Source: Bacteroidota bacterium (GTDB lineage: Bacteria; Bacteroidota; Bacteroidia; NS11-12g; UBA9320). From it: a stretch of 64,000 nucleotides of DNA. Under the pieces are notes generated by a model. The model searched no databases, was not told the DNA's origin, and worked only from the letters and a program-made list of their open reading frames with translations. Below, in pieces: positions 24,202 through 34,497 of the stretch. The stretch spans positions 1-64,000 of the forward strand of contig WGNA01000005.1 of the NCBI GenBank assembly GCA_016124755.1, in the 5' to 3' direction. The translations under genes and the position numbers were made by a program. Positions within the stretch are counted from its first letter, which is position 1. Each line of letters starts with the position of its first letter.

Positions 24202-25527
24202 TCAATCCGGTCGTCCTCTTAAAGCGTGAAGTAAGGGTTCGAGTTGTTTGAGGTCTTCCAGTTTTTTGGAGAGTTCGGCAAGGTCTTGTCCGAACAACGA
24301 TTGCATTCCTGCAAGTTGTTTTGATAAATCCTGCTGTTCGGGTTTCTTTTCTTCCTCCGATAAATTGAGAATCAGATTATCGACGCTCACCACAGGAGTT
24401 TCACAGATGAGGGCAGTTCTTTCCATTACGGCAATTAATTCCCGCACGTTACCTGGCCATTTGTATTTGAGGAGTTCGTGTTGCGCCGCTTCGCTGAATG
24501 ATCTCGCGGGCATATAATTTTTTTCCGCATAAATTTTCAGGAAGTGCTCAGCCAGAATAAGAATATCTTTTCCGCGGTCTCGGAGTTTGGGTACCTGAAT
24601 CGGGAAACCCTGAATACGATAATAAAGGTCTTCTCTGAACGAACCTTCCCGTACCCGCTGAGCAAGGTCGCGGTGTGTGGCTGTAATTATCCGCACATCA
24701 AGTTTAATTTCTTTGTTGCTGCCGATTCGGGTCATTTTGCGTTCCTGAAGTACCCGAAGCAGTTTTGCCTGTAACCCGATTTCCATTTCCCCGATTTCAT
24801 CAAGAAAAATGGATCCGCCCTGAGCTTCTTCAAATTTTCCGATCCGCCGTCCGATCGCTCCGGTGAAAGCTCCCTTTTCGTGTCCGAACAATTCGTCTTC
24901 AATCAGATTGTCTGGAATTGCTGCAATGTTTACTGCCACAAAAGGCTTTCTTCTTCTGGCGGAATTGTGGTGTACAGCTTCCGCAACTAATTCCTTACCC
25001 GTGCCGCTGGCGCCGGTGATCATTACGTTGGCATCCGTTTTTTCTACCCGCTGAATCATTTTCAGCATACGCAAAGTGGCTGCACTGTTTCCGATAATAC
25101 GGGAATATTTTGAGCGGTCTTCCAGATCGGTTTCCAACAACTTCACCTCTTTTTTAAGGTTAATCGTGTTGAGGAGATTTCTTACTTTATGAGAAAGTTC
25201 GGCCATTGCGTTTTCGTCTTTCACGATGTAGCAATAGGCTCCGTGTTTATAGAATTGAGATACTTTACCAATATCCTCCTGACCAGAAAGAATTATAACC
25301 GATAACTCCGGATTTATTTCTTTGGATTTTATAAGAAGTTCGAGACCGGTTACGTCCGGAAGAAAGTGGTCGAGAATGGCGATGTCAACCGTTTCGTTGA
25401 GGTTTTTCAGGTAGTCTGTTCCGTTGTAAAATGTGCTGATGTCGAACAGGTCACGCTTAAATGCCTGTACCACTGTTTCAGCGTACATCGGGTTGTCATC
25501 AACTACATAGATCTTAGGTAAGCTCAT
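24202..25527 (-). CDS. Sigma-54-type response regulator without HTH
   Basis: 441 residues. The receiver domain has phospho-acceptor Asp53 (AILDHFLPD) and an acidic pair DD at 10-11. The AAA+ domain shows Walker A GASGTGKE, the sigma-54 contact loop GAFTGA and Walker B IFLDEIGEM. The usual C-terminal Fis-type helix-turn-helix is missing: after the AAA+ domain only a Glu/Leu-rich coiled-coil-like tail (SKKLEDLKQLEPLLHALRG) remains. It may activate sigma-54 promoters without binding DNA specifically, or through a partner. It is upstream of, and co-directional with, the Asp-rich surface gene. Confidence 0.85.
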   Translation of the reverse strand: MSLPKIYVVDDNPMYAETVVQAFKRDLFDISTFYNGTDYLKNLNETVDIAILDHFLPDVTGLELLIKSKEINPELSVIILSGQEDIGKVSQFYKHGAYCYIVKDENAMAELSHKVRNLLNTINLKKEVKLLETDLEDRSKYSRIIGNSAATLRMLKMIQRVEKTDANVMITGASGTGKELVAEAVHHNSARRRKPFVAVNIAAIPDNLIEDELFGHEKGAFTGAIGRRIGKFEEAQGGSIFLDEIGEMEIGLQAKLLRVLQERKMTRIGSNKEIKLDVRIITATHRDLAQRVREGSFREDLYYRIQGFPIQVPKLRDRGKDILILAEHFLKIYAEKNYMPARSFSEAAQHELLKYKWPGNVRELIAVMERTALICETPVVSVDNLILNLSEEEKKPEQQDLSKQLAGMQSLFGQDLAELSKKLEDLKQLEPLLHALRGRPD

Positions 25528-25972
25528 GTAATAATCATCTGTAAGTTAGTAGTAGCAATAGTTCGGATTTCCGAAACTCCAGACAACCAGAAATTAATGT
25601 GGAATCACTGAACTGTAAATGTCACCAACCCGATCTGGGCAAAGCGATATAACCTAAAAGTTATTTATACAGTAAAGAAAATTTTAATTGCACATTTCAT
25701 CAAAAGAAGTCGTAGTAGTCGCGTAAATCTTCCGCTAAAGTAGAATGACATTTCTAATTATGCAAATCATTCCCAAAAATATTTTTTTGTGGATAAGGCT
25801 TGGTTTGCGACGAATGCCCGTCAATCCTCAAATTTTAATCACAAAAAAAAGCAAACTCATTTTTAGAAAGATCAACAATGAAGTTCATCTGAATTCTTTT
25901 TCATCTCAAAGAGAGTTGGTAGTCACGCTAACCGGCCTTTATTGAAATTGTTAAGTTTGTCGCACTCCACAA
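25528..25972. other. Intergenic region without a gene
   Basis: 445 AT-rich bases between the divergent response-regulator and DPP IV genes. Apart from the -7 box at 25952-25959 I see no gene, strong hairpin, repeat or convincing sigma-54 (-24/-12) promoter. It probably holds the regulatory regions of both genes. Confidence 0.5.
25952..25959 (+). promoter_or_regulatory. -7 promoter box of DPP IV gene
   Basis: TAAGTTTG, an exact TAnnTTTG match, 13 bases before the ATG at 25973. No clear TTTG -33 box at the expected spacing. Confidence 0.5.
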
Positions 25973-28138
25973 ATGAAGATGAACCGAAAATTAATTCTAC
26001 TCCCGGTAATTGCTTTAGTAGCGTTTACATCAAAGGCTCAGGAAAAGAAAAACCTCACGATACACGACGCCATTCTGGGTCGACAGTTTTATCCGACGTC
26101 GCTCAGCCAGCTTCAATGGGCAGATGACAATCATTATTCTTACATGCCGGAGAATCAGGAAAATCCGGGAATCCTTTTAGTCGAATTAGAAAGAACTAAA
26201 AACGGAACCTCCAAATTCATTTCACTTCATGACATAAATTCTGCCATGGCTGCAGGCGAATCCGACACCTTGAAAAGATTTCCGTATCACTCCTGGATGA
26301 ATTCTTATGAACTGAGATTTAACTCAGGGAATAAATCATACGCTTATCATATCGGTGATAAAAAAGTACGAGAATTAGTTTTAACCGAAGATAGTTGGAT
26401 TGCTTCCTCAGAACATCCTAAAACCATGGATAATGCCTTCGTGATGGGCGACAACCTGTATATCCGAAAAGGATCTAAGGATATTAAAATCACTACCGAC
26501 GGAGGTAACGGAATTGTTTACGGACAATCGGTTCATCGAAATGAATTCGGAATTGACGGCGGACTTTTCTGGTCTGGTGCAGGTGATAAACTTGCCTTTT
26601 ACCGAATGGACGAATCGATGGTTACCGATTACCCGATTTATGATCTTTCACAAAAACCTGCCGGTGTTAAAAATATAAAATACCCTGTAGCCGGCGATCC
26701 GAGTCATCATGTTACCATTGGTGTTTACAGCATCTCTTCGGGTAAAACCATTTATCTCAAAACCGGTGAACCGAAAGAACAATATCTCACAAACGTGGCC
26801 TGGGGTCCTGATGATAAATACATTTATGTGGCTGTGGTTAACCGTGGACAAAATCACATGTGGCTTAAAAAGTTTGATGCCACAACCGGTGCTTTTATTA
26901 AAACGCTTTTTGAAGAAACCAACTCCCGATATGTTGAACCCGAACATCCGGTTCAGTTTTTAAAAACTAAAAAAGATCAGTTTATATGGTGGAGTGAACG
27001 CGACGGAAATAATCATCTTTACCTGTACGATACTTCCGGTAAAATGATTAAACAACTGACTTCCGGGAAATGGGAAGTGATGTCTTTCTTAGGATTTAAT
27101 TCCAAAGAAGATAAATTTTATATCACTTCAACAGCCAACGGCCCTCTGAACCGCGACCTATATTGTTTTAATCTTAAGAACGGCAAGTCGCAACGACTCA
27201 CAACCGGAGACGGAACACACCGGATATCGCCGAGTACAAATCTCAGCTTCTTCATCGATTATTTTTCGAATGTCACCACACCTTTGAATACCCAGATTAT
27301 TAAGGAAGATGGCACTTTGTTTCAGGTATTAAAAGAGGCAGAGAATCCACTGCAAGATTACCGGACCGGGGAAGTTTCGCTGGGATCGATAAAGGCAGAT
27401 GACGGAACCGAATTATTTTACCGACTCGTCAAACCTGCGAATTTCGACCCGACCAAAAAATATCCGGTTGTGGTTTATCTTTATGGAGGCCCGCATCTTC
27501 AACTCATAACCAATTCGTGGATGGGCGGTGCAAACAATTGGTATCAGTACATGGCTGAACAAGGTGTGATCATGTTCTCTATCGATAATCGCGGCTCGTC
27601 TAATCGCGGTTTTGAATTCGAAAGTGCTGTTCACCGTCAGTTGGGAACTTTGGAAATGAGTGATCAGATGGCGGGGGTTAACTGGCTGAAAAAGCAATCG
27701 TTTGTGGATACATCCAGAATGGGAATTCACGGCTGGAGTTTCGGAGGATTCATGACAACTTCCATGATGACCCGCAATCCGGGCGTGTTTAAAGTAGGCG
27801 TGGCCGGCGGTCCTGTTATCAATTGGGAGTACTACGAAATCATGTACACCGAGCGCTATATGGATACGCCGGAAGAAAACCCGGAAGGATATAAAAACAA
27901 CAATCTGTTAAACTATGTCGATAAGCTGCAAGGTCATTTGCTCATGATTCACGGCGCAGAAGACGATGTGGTACTTTGGCAACATTCTTTAATGTTCCTC
28001 CAAAAAGCGGAAGAACTCGATGTTACCGGACTTGATTATTTTGTTTATCCCGCGCACAAACACAATGTGCTTGGAAAAGATCGTGCACATCTGTATGAGA
28101 AAGTTACCAATTATCTGATGTTGTATCTGAAAGAGTAA
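25973..28138 (+). CDS. Dipeptidyl peptidase IV (S9 family)
   Basis: 721 residues. A signal peptide ends near ALVAFTSKAQ, then a DPP IV-type beta-propeller (about 60-480) precedes the alpha/beta-hydrolase catalytic domain. The catalytic triad is visible as Ser in HGWSFGGFMT, Asp in GAEDDVV and His in PAHKHNV. It cleaves X-Pro or X-Ala dipeptides from the N-termini of peptides in the periplasm and feeds amino acid use. A second ATG at 25979 is an alternative start. It is a single-gene unit. Confidence 0.92.
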   Translation: MKMNRKLILLPVIALVAFTSKAQEKKNLTIHDAILGRQFYPTSLSQLQWADDNHYSYMPENQENPGILLVELERTKNGTSKFISLHDINSAMAAGESDTLKRFPYHSWMNSYELRFNSGNKSYAYHIGDKKVRELVLTEDSWIASSEHPKTMDNAFVMGDNLYIRKGSKDIKITTDGGNGIVYGQSVHRNEFGIDGGLFWSGAGDKLAFYRMDESMVTDYPIYDLSQKPAGVKNIKYPVAGDPSHHVTIGVYSISSGKTIYLKTGEPKEQYLTNVAWGPDDKYIYVAVVNRGQNHMWLKKFDATTGAFIKTLFEETNSRYVEPEHPVQFLKTKKDQFIWWSERDGNNHLYLYDTSGKMIKQLTSGKWEVMSFLGFNSKEDKFYITSTANGPLNRDLYCFNLKNGKSQRLTTGDGTHRISPSTNLSFFIDYFSNVTTPLNTQIIKEDGTLFQVLKEAENPLQDYRTGEVSLGSIKADDGTELFYRLVKPANFDPTKKYPVVVYLYGGPHLQLITNSWMGGANNWYQYMAEQGVIMFSIDNRGSSNRGFEFESAVHRQLGTLEMSDQMAGVNWLKKQSFVDTSRMGIHGWSFGGFMTTSMMTRNPGVFKVGVAGGPVINWEYYEIMYTERYMDTPEENPEGYKNNNLLNYVDKLQGHLLMIHGAEDDVVLWQHSLMFLQKAEELDVTGLDYFVYPAHKHNVLGKDRAHLYEKVTNYLMLYLKE

Positions 28139-28149
28139 CGCATTTCAGA

Positions 28150-29733
28150 TCACTCTTTAAATTCGGATGTTTCGTGGAAAGTAATGTCCGGATTATTCTG
28201 TCTGGCCATCTGCAATACGAATGGCGATGATGCCAGATAAACCAGATTCTGGTCTTTGTCTTTTACGATTTCTTTGGGTCTGTATTGACAAAAGCTTCGG
28301 ATAGCATCCGGATCACCAGTCATCCAGCAAGCCTTATGAAAACTCACTGCTTCAAATCTGGCTTTTGCCGAATACTCATGCTCGAGCCGGTATTGAATAA
28401 CCTCAAACTGAAGTTCACCAACCACACCGATAAACTTCCGGTTACCGGGTTCCTGGCGGAATAACTGGGCAACTCCTTCATCAGTTAATTGTTCGATACC
28501 TTTTTCCAGTTGCTTGCTTTTCATCGGATCGAGGTTGATCACTTCTTTAAAAATTTCCGGTGAAAAACTCGGAATGCCTTTATAACGCATTTCCTCTCCT
28601 TCGGTAAGTGTATCTCCGATTTTAAAGTTACCGGTATCGTATAATCCGATAACATCTCCAGGGAAAGCCTCTTCAACAACTTCTTTAGACTGAGCTAAAA
28701 AGTTATACGGGTTGCTAAATTTTAAATCTTTATCGAGACGAACCTGATGATAAAATTTATTGCGTTCAAAAGTGCCGGAGCAAACGCGTAAAAAGGCAAT
28801 ACGGTCGCGGTGTTTCGGATCGAGATTGGCGTGAATTTTAAAAACAAAACCGGAGAATTTCTTCTCGTTCGGAAACACTTCTCTCTTATCCGTAAATCTT
28901 GGTACAGGTTCCGGCGCAATTTCCACAAACGTGTCGAGCAACTCACGGATTCCAAAATTGTTTACCGCCGAACCAAAGAATACCGGAGCCAATAATCCTT
29001 CGCGGTACATCTGCTCATCAAACGGCTCATAAACGCCTTCAATTAACTCCACATCTTCCCGCAGTTTGGCGGCGTCCTTCTCTCCCACCATCTCATCCAA
29101 TCGTGGGTCGTCGATGTTTTCAATAGATGTAACCGTGTCACTTTTACGCGTTTTATTCACCTCAAACAAATTGAGGGATTTATCGTGCAGCAGATAAACA
29201 CCCTTAAAGTGGCGACCCATATTTATCGGCCAGCTCAGCGGACGAACACTGATTTTTAATTCTTCTTCTAATTCATCCAACAGGTCAAAAGGATCTTTGC
29301 CATCGCGGTCGAGCTTGTTCACAAAAATGATAACCGGAGTATTCCGCATCCGGCACACTTCCATCAACCTTCGGGTTTGTTCCTCAACACCTTTTACGCA
29401 GTCGATCACCAGAATTACCGAATCCACGGCCGTTAAAGTTCTGAAAGTGTCTTCTGCAAAATCCTTGTGACCCGGAGTATCCAGAATATTAACAATGTGA
29501 TTTTTATAGTCAAACGCCATCACAGAAGTGGCCACCGAGATTCCTCGCTGCTTTTCAATCTCCATAAAATCGGAGGTTGCGGTCTTTGTGATCTTGTTGC
29601 TTTTTACCGCACCTGCAACCTGAATCGCTCCTCCAAACAACAGAAGTTTCTCTGTTAATGTGGTCTTTCCGGCATCCGGGTGGCTTATGATTCCAAACGT
29701 TCGGCGCTTTGATATTTCCTGTTCGAGTGTCAT
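28150..29733 (-). CDS. prfC: Peptide chain release factor 3
   Basis: 527 residues from ATG 29733; an open frame extends to 29781 but the extra residues are not family-like. The translational GTPase motifs are complete: [13 protein letters not shown] (P loop), [13 protein letters not shown] (switch I region), DTPGHKDF and [10 protein letters not shown]-terminal RF3 domains follow ([45 protein letters not shown]). RF3 recycles RF1 and RF2 from the ribosome after termination. It ends 11 bases from the convergent DPP IV stop. Confidence 0.95.
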   Translation of the reverse strand: MTLEQEISKRRTFGIISHPDAGKTTLTEKLLLFGGAIQVAGAVKSNKITKTATSDFMEIEKQRGISVATSVMAFDYKNHIVNILDTPGHKDFAEDTFRTLTAVDSVILVIDCVKGVEEQTRRLMEVCRMRNTPVIIFVNKLDRDGKDPFDLLDELEEELKISVRPLSWPINMGRHFKGVYLLHDKSLNLFEVNKTRKSDTVTSIENIDDPRLDEMVGEKDAAKLREDVELIEGVYEPFDEQMYREGLLAPVFFGSAVNNFGIRELLDTFVEIAPEPVPRFTDKREVFPNEKKFSGFVFKIHANLDPKHRDRIAFLRVCSGTFERNKFYHQVRLDKDLKFSNPYNFLAQSKEVVEEAFPGDVIGLYDTGNFKIGDTLTEGEEMRYKGIPSFSPEIFKEVINLDPMKSKQLEKGIEQLTDEGVAQLFRQEPGNRKFIGVVGELQFEVIQYRLEHEYSAKARFEAVSFHKACWMTGDPDAIRSFCQYRPKEIVKDKDQNLVYLASSPFVLQMARQNNPDITFHETSEFKE

Positions 29734-29841
29734 GATTTTTCGGGGCGCAAAATAACCGAATGGTTTCCAATGAGCCGACATCTGTGTTTACAATGTGTTA
29801 AGACTAATTTTTCATTCTCTTGTGCTAATGCGATTTGAAGA

Positions 29842-29849
29842 TAATTTTG
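29842..29849 (+). promoter_or_regulatory. -7 promoter box of cyclophilin gene
   Basis: TAATTTTG, 16 bases before the ATG at 29866; exact TAnnTTTG match. Confidence 0.55.
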
Positions 29850-29865
29850 CGGCAAATTCACAATT

Positions 29866-30474
29866 ATGAAAATACGCGTTGTTGCTCTTGCTTTGCTGGC
29901 TTTGGTTTCATGCGGAAATCCCTATAAAAAAGTAATGAAAGATCTCGGTTATAAAGAAGGCATGTTTGCCGAAATGGTTACGTCTAAAGGCACCATCATT
30001 TTCTCATTAGAGTACCAGAAAGCGCCGATTACGGTCGCCAATTTTGTTGGTCTGTCGGAAGGAACTCTTGAAAACACATTCAGACCAATCGGTCAGCCTT
30101 TCTATGACGGATTAACGTTCCACCGTGTGGTTCCCAATTTTGTAATTCAGGGAGGTGACCCGCTCGGGAACGGAACCGGAAATCCCGGATATCGTTTTAA
30201 GACAGAAGTAAGTCCCGACTTAAAACACGATAAAGCAGGCACTGTTGCCATGGCGAACTCCGGTCCGAATACCAACGGCTGCCAATTTTATATTACCCAC
30301 ACTTCAACTCCACATCTTGACGGCGGTTACAACGTTTTCGGATACGTAGTTAAGGGAATGGATGTCGTAAATAAAATTTCGGTTGGCGACAAAATCATTT
30401 CTGTTAAGATTATTCGCCTCGGTCACGACGCCAAAAAATTTGATGCCGCCGCTTCGATGGAAAAACTCAAATGA
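29866..30474 (+). CDS. Cyclophilin-type peptidyl-prolyl isomerase lipoprotein
   Basis: 202 residues. The N-terminus is a lipoprotein signal with lipobox LALVSCG, so the mature protein is anchored by Cys16 in an envelope membrane. The cyclophilin domain follows with [34 protein letters not shown] and [10 protein letters not shown], which contain the catalytic Arg and substrate pocket. It speeds proline isomerisation during folding of exported proteins. Its stop overlaps the next gene by 4 bases (ATGA), so translation is probably coupled. Confidence 0.93.
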   Translation: MKIRVVALALLALVSCGNPYKKVMKDLGYKEGMFAEMVTSKGTIIFSLEYQKAPITVANFVGLSEGTLENTFRPIGQPFYDGLTFHRVVPNFVIQGGDPLGNGTGNPGYRFKTEVSPDLKHDKAGTVAMANSGPNTNGCQFYITHTSTPHLDGGYNVFGYVVKGMDVVNKISVGDKIISVKIIRLGHDAKKFDAAASMEKLK

Positions 30475-31313
30475 GCGTTTTTTCTGAAGAACTGATCATC
30501 CCCGGTTCCCGGGATCTTCCAATAACGTTTGATGTTACCTTTAATCCGGACCTGCGGAAATGTCCGGTGGTTATTTTTTGTCATGGTTTTAAAGGATTTA
30601 AAGATTGGGGCCCATGGAATCTGGTAGCAGAAAAATTTGCTTCGGCCGGTTTCTTCTTTATAAAATTTAACTTTTCGCACAACGGTGTTTCCGAAAGTGA
30701 TTTATCAGATATCACTGATCCGGAAGCTTTTGGGAAAAATACGTTTAGCACCGAACTCGAAGATCTGGGGTTGTTGCTCGACTGGGTAACCTCCGACAAT
30801 GAGATTTACCGGCACTATATGGATCAGGAAAACATTACGCTGATCGGTCACAGTCGTGGAGCCGGAATCGCATTAGTAAAAACCATAGACGACGAACGTG
30901 TAGACCGGGTTATTTGCTGGGCAGGGGCATACAATCTGAAAAAATTCGCCGAATTAGAAGACGATGCATCCTGGAAAGAACGCGGATTTACCGAGGTTAA
31001 AAATGCTCGAACCGGACAAGTTTACCCAATACGCTACGACTTCAGAAAAGATTATCTCGAACACACCGAAACCCTTGATCTCACGAAACGTCTCAACATT
31101 ATAGACAAGCCGTTGCTCATGATTCACGGCGAAAACGATGATGTTTCACCGGTTTCGAATGCACGAAAAATTCATGAAGTGGTATCACACGCACTTTTGG
31201 TTACGATTCCGGCGAACCACACCTTCGGGGCTTCTCATCCCTGGGAAGAAAAAGAATTACCCGATGCGTTGGATCAGGTAGTTCAGGCATCAATTGAATT
31301 TGCTCAGTTATAA
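30471..31313 (+). CDS. Alpha/beta hydrolase, cytoplasmic
   Basis: 280 residues, no signal peptide. The nucleophile elbow is GHSRGAG, with Ser as nucleophile. Before it the oxyanion region ([12 protein letters not shown]) is well kept, and the later block [11 protein letters not shown] supplies the Asp and PANHTFG the His. It resembles dienelactone hydrolase or acyl-peptide-hydrolase-like esterases. The substrate cannot be predicted. It is translationally coupled to the cyclophilin gene. Confidence 0.82.
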   Translation: MSVFSEELIIPGSRDLPITFDVTFNPDLRKCPVVIFCHGFKGFKDWGPWNLVAEKFASAGFFFIKFNFSHNGVSESDLSDITDPEAFGKNTFSTELEDLGLLLDWVTSDNEIYRHYMDQENITLIGHSRGAGIALVKTIDDERVDRVICWAGAYNLKKFAELEDDASWKERGFTEVKNARTGQVYPIRYDFRKDYLEHTETLDLTKRLNIIDKPLLMIHGENDDVSPVSNARKIHEVVSHALLVTIPANHTFGASHPWEEKELPDALDQVVQASIEFAQL

Positions 31314-31323
31314 ACCCAAAAAA

Positions 31324-31674
31324 TTAATGTCCGCCCGGCTGACAACATTTCGGTAATTTCTTTTCTGCCGAACTTTCTGCCGAGCCTTTGTCTGTTGCAT
31401 ATCCGAGTTTGTGCATGATGTCGTGAATCTGATCGACGGTGTATTTGTCGTCGTTGTACTGAACCTTTAACATCTTGGTTTCAACATTCCATTCGGCGAA
31501 CGTAATTCCCGGAACATCTAAGGCTTTTTCAATTTTTTCTTTGCATTCGCCGCATTGCCCGTAAACCTTAAATTCTGTGGTAACCTTTTTAGCATAGGCA
31601 ATCTGCAGACTCATAATGAACAGGATTGCAATGGCTGTTAATGATCGGATTTGTGTTTTCATTTCTATTTTCAA
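31324..31674 (-). CDS. Periplasmic heavy-metal-associated (HMA) protein
   Basis: 116 residues with a signal peptide (ending near LQIAYA) and one HMA domain carrying the metal site CGEC (GQCGECKEKIEKAL). An additional CC pair lies near the C-terminus (LPKCCQPGGH). HMA domains bind Cu(I) or other soft metals and pass them on. The gene overlaps the stop of the TonB receptor by 4 bases; an ATG four codons in (31662) is an alternative start. With the receptor and the Cys-rich protein upstream it forms a probable metal-handling operon. Confidence 0.82.
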   Translation of the reverse strand: MKIEMKTQIRSLTAIAILFIMSLQIAYAKKVTTEFKVYGQCGECKEKIEKALDVPGITFAEWNVETKMLKVQYNDDKYTVDQIHDIMHKLGYATDKGSAESSAEKKLPKCCQPGGH

Positions 31675-33995
31675 ATTTGCTCTTTTTCTTTAATTGAATT
31701 GTTGCCATTTATTCGCCATCGGAATCCGGCGTAAAACATTCTACCGAAAACAGGGCCCCAAACAACCGACGCATCGAATCTGCCCGTGAGTGGATTTTGA
31801 GAACCGATGATCGGATTCGGTTGTTTGTAATTAAAAATGTTCTCGGATCCCAGATAGGCTTCAAATCTTGAAGTAATCTCTTTGCTGATCTGAAGATTCA
31901 CCATTACAAATTCCTTCGACCATCGGTTGGTAATGGCTGTCGCAGAAGTATCTTTTCCGGGAAGTCTTTGTCTTCCATACATCTGTATCGTTGAACTGAA
32001 TTGCCAGTGACTTCGGGTTCTTTGTGTGAAATTAATAAAGCCCCGGTTTCGTGCAACCATTGCTCTCTCCATTCTGCCTTCGAGATATTTTGTGCTTACA
32101 TCAAACATTCGATACGCTAATCTGAGGTCTGAACGCCGGAGAAAAGTGAAATCGAATTGCGCCTGAAAGCTGTTGGCAATTGTTCCGTTTTTCATATTGT
32201 AATATCGAACTGTGGCATCTTCTTCCCGATCCATCACCACTTCATTCAGGAACTGTGTCCGGAAATAATCCAGCGTAATGGTTGCCGGCCAGAGTCCGAA
32301 TTTCAATTTGTGTTCGAGGCTCAACCCGCCGTTCAACGCAACTTCCTGATTGAGTCCGTACGCATAATCTGTGTTGATTGAATTAATAATAAAAGTTCGG
32401 TTCGTCGCAAAAACCTGTTGATTCTGACTCAAAATATTGGAAGTTCTTCTGCCCAATCCACCGGAAATTCTAAGTGTGGTTTTTTCTTTATTAAAATTAA
32501 ATCGCGAATGAATTCTGGGCGTAACCGACAATCCGTAAATCGAATTGTAATCAGATCGCAAACCGGCAACTATCGAAATCTGCTCTTTCGGTTTATACGT
32601 GTATTCAGCAAAAACTCCCGGCACTAATTCCTGTCGCGAAAACTGAAAACGCTGAATTCCCGAAACCGTTTCTGTTAACGCATCACCCTGAAATGAAAAA
32701 CCAGTCTGATAGGTATGTCTCGTATCGTTAATTTTCGATTGCCAGATCAGGTTCACATACACCGATTTTGCGTCGGCCTGGTAGATGGTTTGATTTTCAG
32801 ACGACCCATAAATGCTTTTTAAATGGTGCGCATTAAATCCATATTGAGAACCGAAACTTCTCCAGGGTTTATCCGGATTTACTTTTCCGACTTTAGCCAA
32901 AAACTCCAACTGATCATTGTTAATGGAAATACCATAATGCTGTTTCGGATCTTCCGAATAAAAATCCTGCTGGCCGGCATTCTTATGATCGGTATTAAAA
33001 CCGGCACTGAATTCTCCTTCCCATTTTTTTCCATGAAACTGCCAGCGGTTTAAAAACTGAAACTGACGACCGGTCGGATTGTCCATGAAACCATCCTTAT
33101 TTCGGTCCATTCGAAACGGAAGAATCGCGGTTCGCACAAAAAAGGAAGTTGCGGCATTTTTTGAAAGATCGTGTCGATACATCAGATCGGTTTCGGTTCT
33201 TCCCGAAGAAGCCACAAACTGATCGTACAAAAATCTGGTGTGGTCAAATGGTTTTCTCAATTCGATGTTGATCTGACCCGCCAGACTTTCGTAACCGTTC
33301 ACAACACTGCCCACTCCTTTTGTTATTTGAATTCCTTTTACCCACGCCGCCGGAATAAAACTCATCCCGTAATAACTGTTTAATAACCGCACAGACGGCA
33401 TGTACTCTCTTGAGATCAATGCATAAAATCCATCGAGCCCGAGCATTTTAATCTGGCGGGTTCCGGTTACTGCATCACCGTAATTCACGTCGATGGCCGG
33501 TGCATTTTCAAAGCTTTCCGACAAATTGCAACAGGCGGCTTTTTGAAATTCCCTTTCGTGAATATTGATGGTGGTTTTTGCATTCAACTGATCGAGTCCG
33601 TACGTTTTGCGATGTACTTCCGCAACGGCGGTTTTCAGAATATCGGAACCGGCTTCGAGTATAATTTCGTAATGATGTTTATCGTGACTAACACTAATGG
33701 TATCCGGAAGCAACGAAATATGTTCTACCACCATTCTGTGCGATTCTTCGCAAAACTTAATTTCGAAATGGCCCATGCTGTCGGTCACCACTCCTTCCTC
33801 TTCGTTCAGGCAATGAACAAAGGCGCCGGGAACCGTTTGAAGCCCTTCGGATGTCTTTTCGTAAACAATTCCGTGAATGGTTTGCCCCGCACAATTGAGT
33901 GAATTGAGCAAACCTATACTGAAAATTAATTTTAGAACTAATGAATATTTTCCGCCGATCTTCCGGGCGGATAAATGGATTTTATTAAAATGCAT
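31671..33995 (-). CDS. TonB-dependent receptor, probable metal ligand
   Basis: 774 residues. After the signal peptide comes a carboxypeptidase-like regulatory domain (about 40-130), then the plug (FENAPAIDVNYGDAVTGTRQ, MLGLDGFYALIS, GVGSVVNGYESLAGQINIE) and the beta-barrel, ending with an aromatic residue-rich strand. It imports a ligand across the outer membrane using TonB energy. The gene lies between a Cys-rich secreted protein and an HMA protein, which suggests copper or another soft metal; this is inferred from context only. Confidence 0.85.
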   Translation of the reverse strand: MHFNKIHLSARKIGGKYSLVLKLIFSIGLLNSLNCAGQTIHGIVYEKTSEGLQTVPGAFVHCLNEEEGVVTDSMGHFEIKFCEESHRMVVEHISLLPDTISVSHDKHHYEIILEAGSDILKTAVAEVHRKTYGLDQLNAKTTINIHEREFQKAACCNLSESFENAPAIDVNYGDAVTGTRQIKMLGLDGFYALISREYMPSVRLLNSYYGMSFIPAAWVKGIQITKGVGSVVNGYESLAGQINIELRKPFDHTRFLYDQFVASSGRTETDLMYRHDLSKNAATSFFVRTAILPFRMDRNKDGFMDNPTGRQFQFLNRWQFHGKKWEGEFSAGFNTDHKNAGQQDFYSEDPKQHYGISINNDQLEFLAKVGKVNPDKPWRSFGSQYGFNAHHLKSIYGSSENQTIYQADAKSVYVNLIWQSKINDTRHTYQTGFSFQGDALTETVSGIQRFQFSRQELVPGVFAEYTYKPKEQISIVAGLRSDYNSIYGLSVTPRIHSRFNFNKEKTTLRISGGLGRRTSNILSQNQQVFATNRTFIINSINTDYAYGLNQEVALNGGLSLEHKLKFGLWPATITLDYFRTQFLNEVVMDREEDATVRYYNMKNGTIANSFQAQFDFTFLRRSDLRLAYRMFDVSTKYLEGRMERAMVARNRGFINFTQRTRSHWQFSSTIQMYGRQRLPGKDTSATAITNRWSKEFVMVNLQISKEITSRFEAYLGSENIFNYKQPNPIIGSQNPLTGRFDASVVWGPVFGRMFYAGFRWRINGNNSIKEKEQI

Positions 33996-34043
33996 ACAGA
34001 TGTTAAATGTTGGAAATAATGATTCTTCAGAAGGAAGAATTGC

Positions 34044-34418
34044 CTAACATCTGTACACCGAATTCAAAAGATAAATGGGAACGGAACTGTCCGGAATGAT
34101 CAAATCGGAAAACGGAATTTCCAATTGTGATATCTGAGGTTGAACAACCGTAAAGGAAGGAATTACAGCATTCGCTTTCTGCTTTGAATCGTTTCTTTTT
34201 GAAACCGAAACGGTTAATAAACCAGAATCTTTTTTAACGAAATAGCTCTGACAGCAATCGGGTTTTGAATTTCCTTTACAACAATCTTTATCACATTCTC
34301 CCGGACTCTGAAGCTTAATTTCAACATTTATATGGCAACACTTTTTAATGCTGATCTGAAAACCCAGAACAGAAAAAGTGAAGGCAAAAAGAAATGCTAT
34401 GATGCCGAAACGCTTCAT
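34044..34418 (-). CDS. Small Cys-rich secreted protein (HYC_CC_PP-like)
   Basis: 124 residues. The signal peptide ends about residue 20. The mature protein has clustered cysteines: KKCCH, then CDKDCCKGNSKPDCC within 20 residues. This spacing resembles the HYC_CC_PP family found next to metal-related TonB receptors in Bacteroidota, although the HYC motif itself is degenerate. A metal-binding or sensing role at the envelope is plausible but unproven. The receptor gene starts 48 bases downstream. Confidence 0.65.
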   Translation of the reverse strand: MKRFGIIAFLFAFTFSVLGFQISIKKCCHINVEIKLQSPGECDKDCCKGNSKPDCCQSYFVKKDSGLLTVSVSKRNDSKQKANAVIPSFTVVQPQISQLEIPFSDLIIPDSSVPIYLLNSVYRC

Positions 34419-34497
34419 CGGATTTCAAAACTAATGATTGAACTGTGTGATAACAACGAAAAAACCGATCGTGTTTTAATTATGAAATAAATCAATC

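Noticed and set aside
25528-25972. Sigma-54 promoter for the genes around the response regulator
   Set aside because: No GG/GC pair with the -24/-12 spacing was found by eye; only a -7 box is present.
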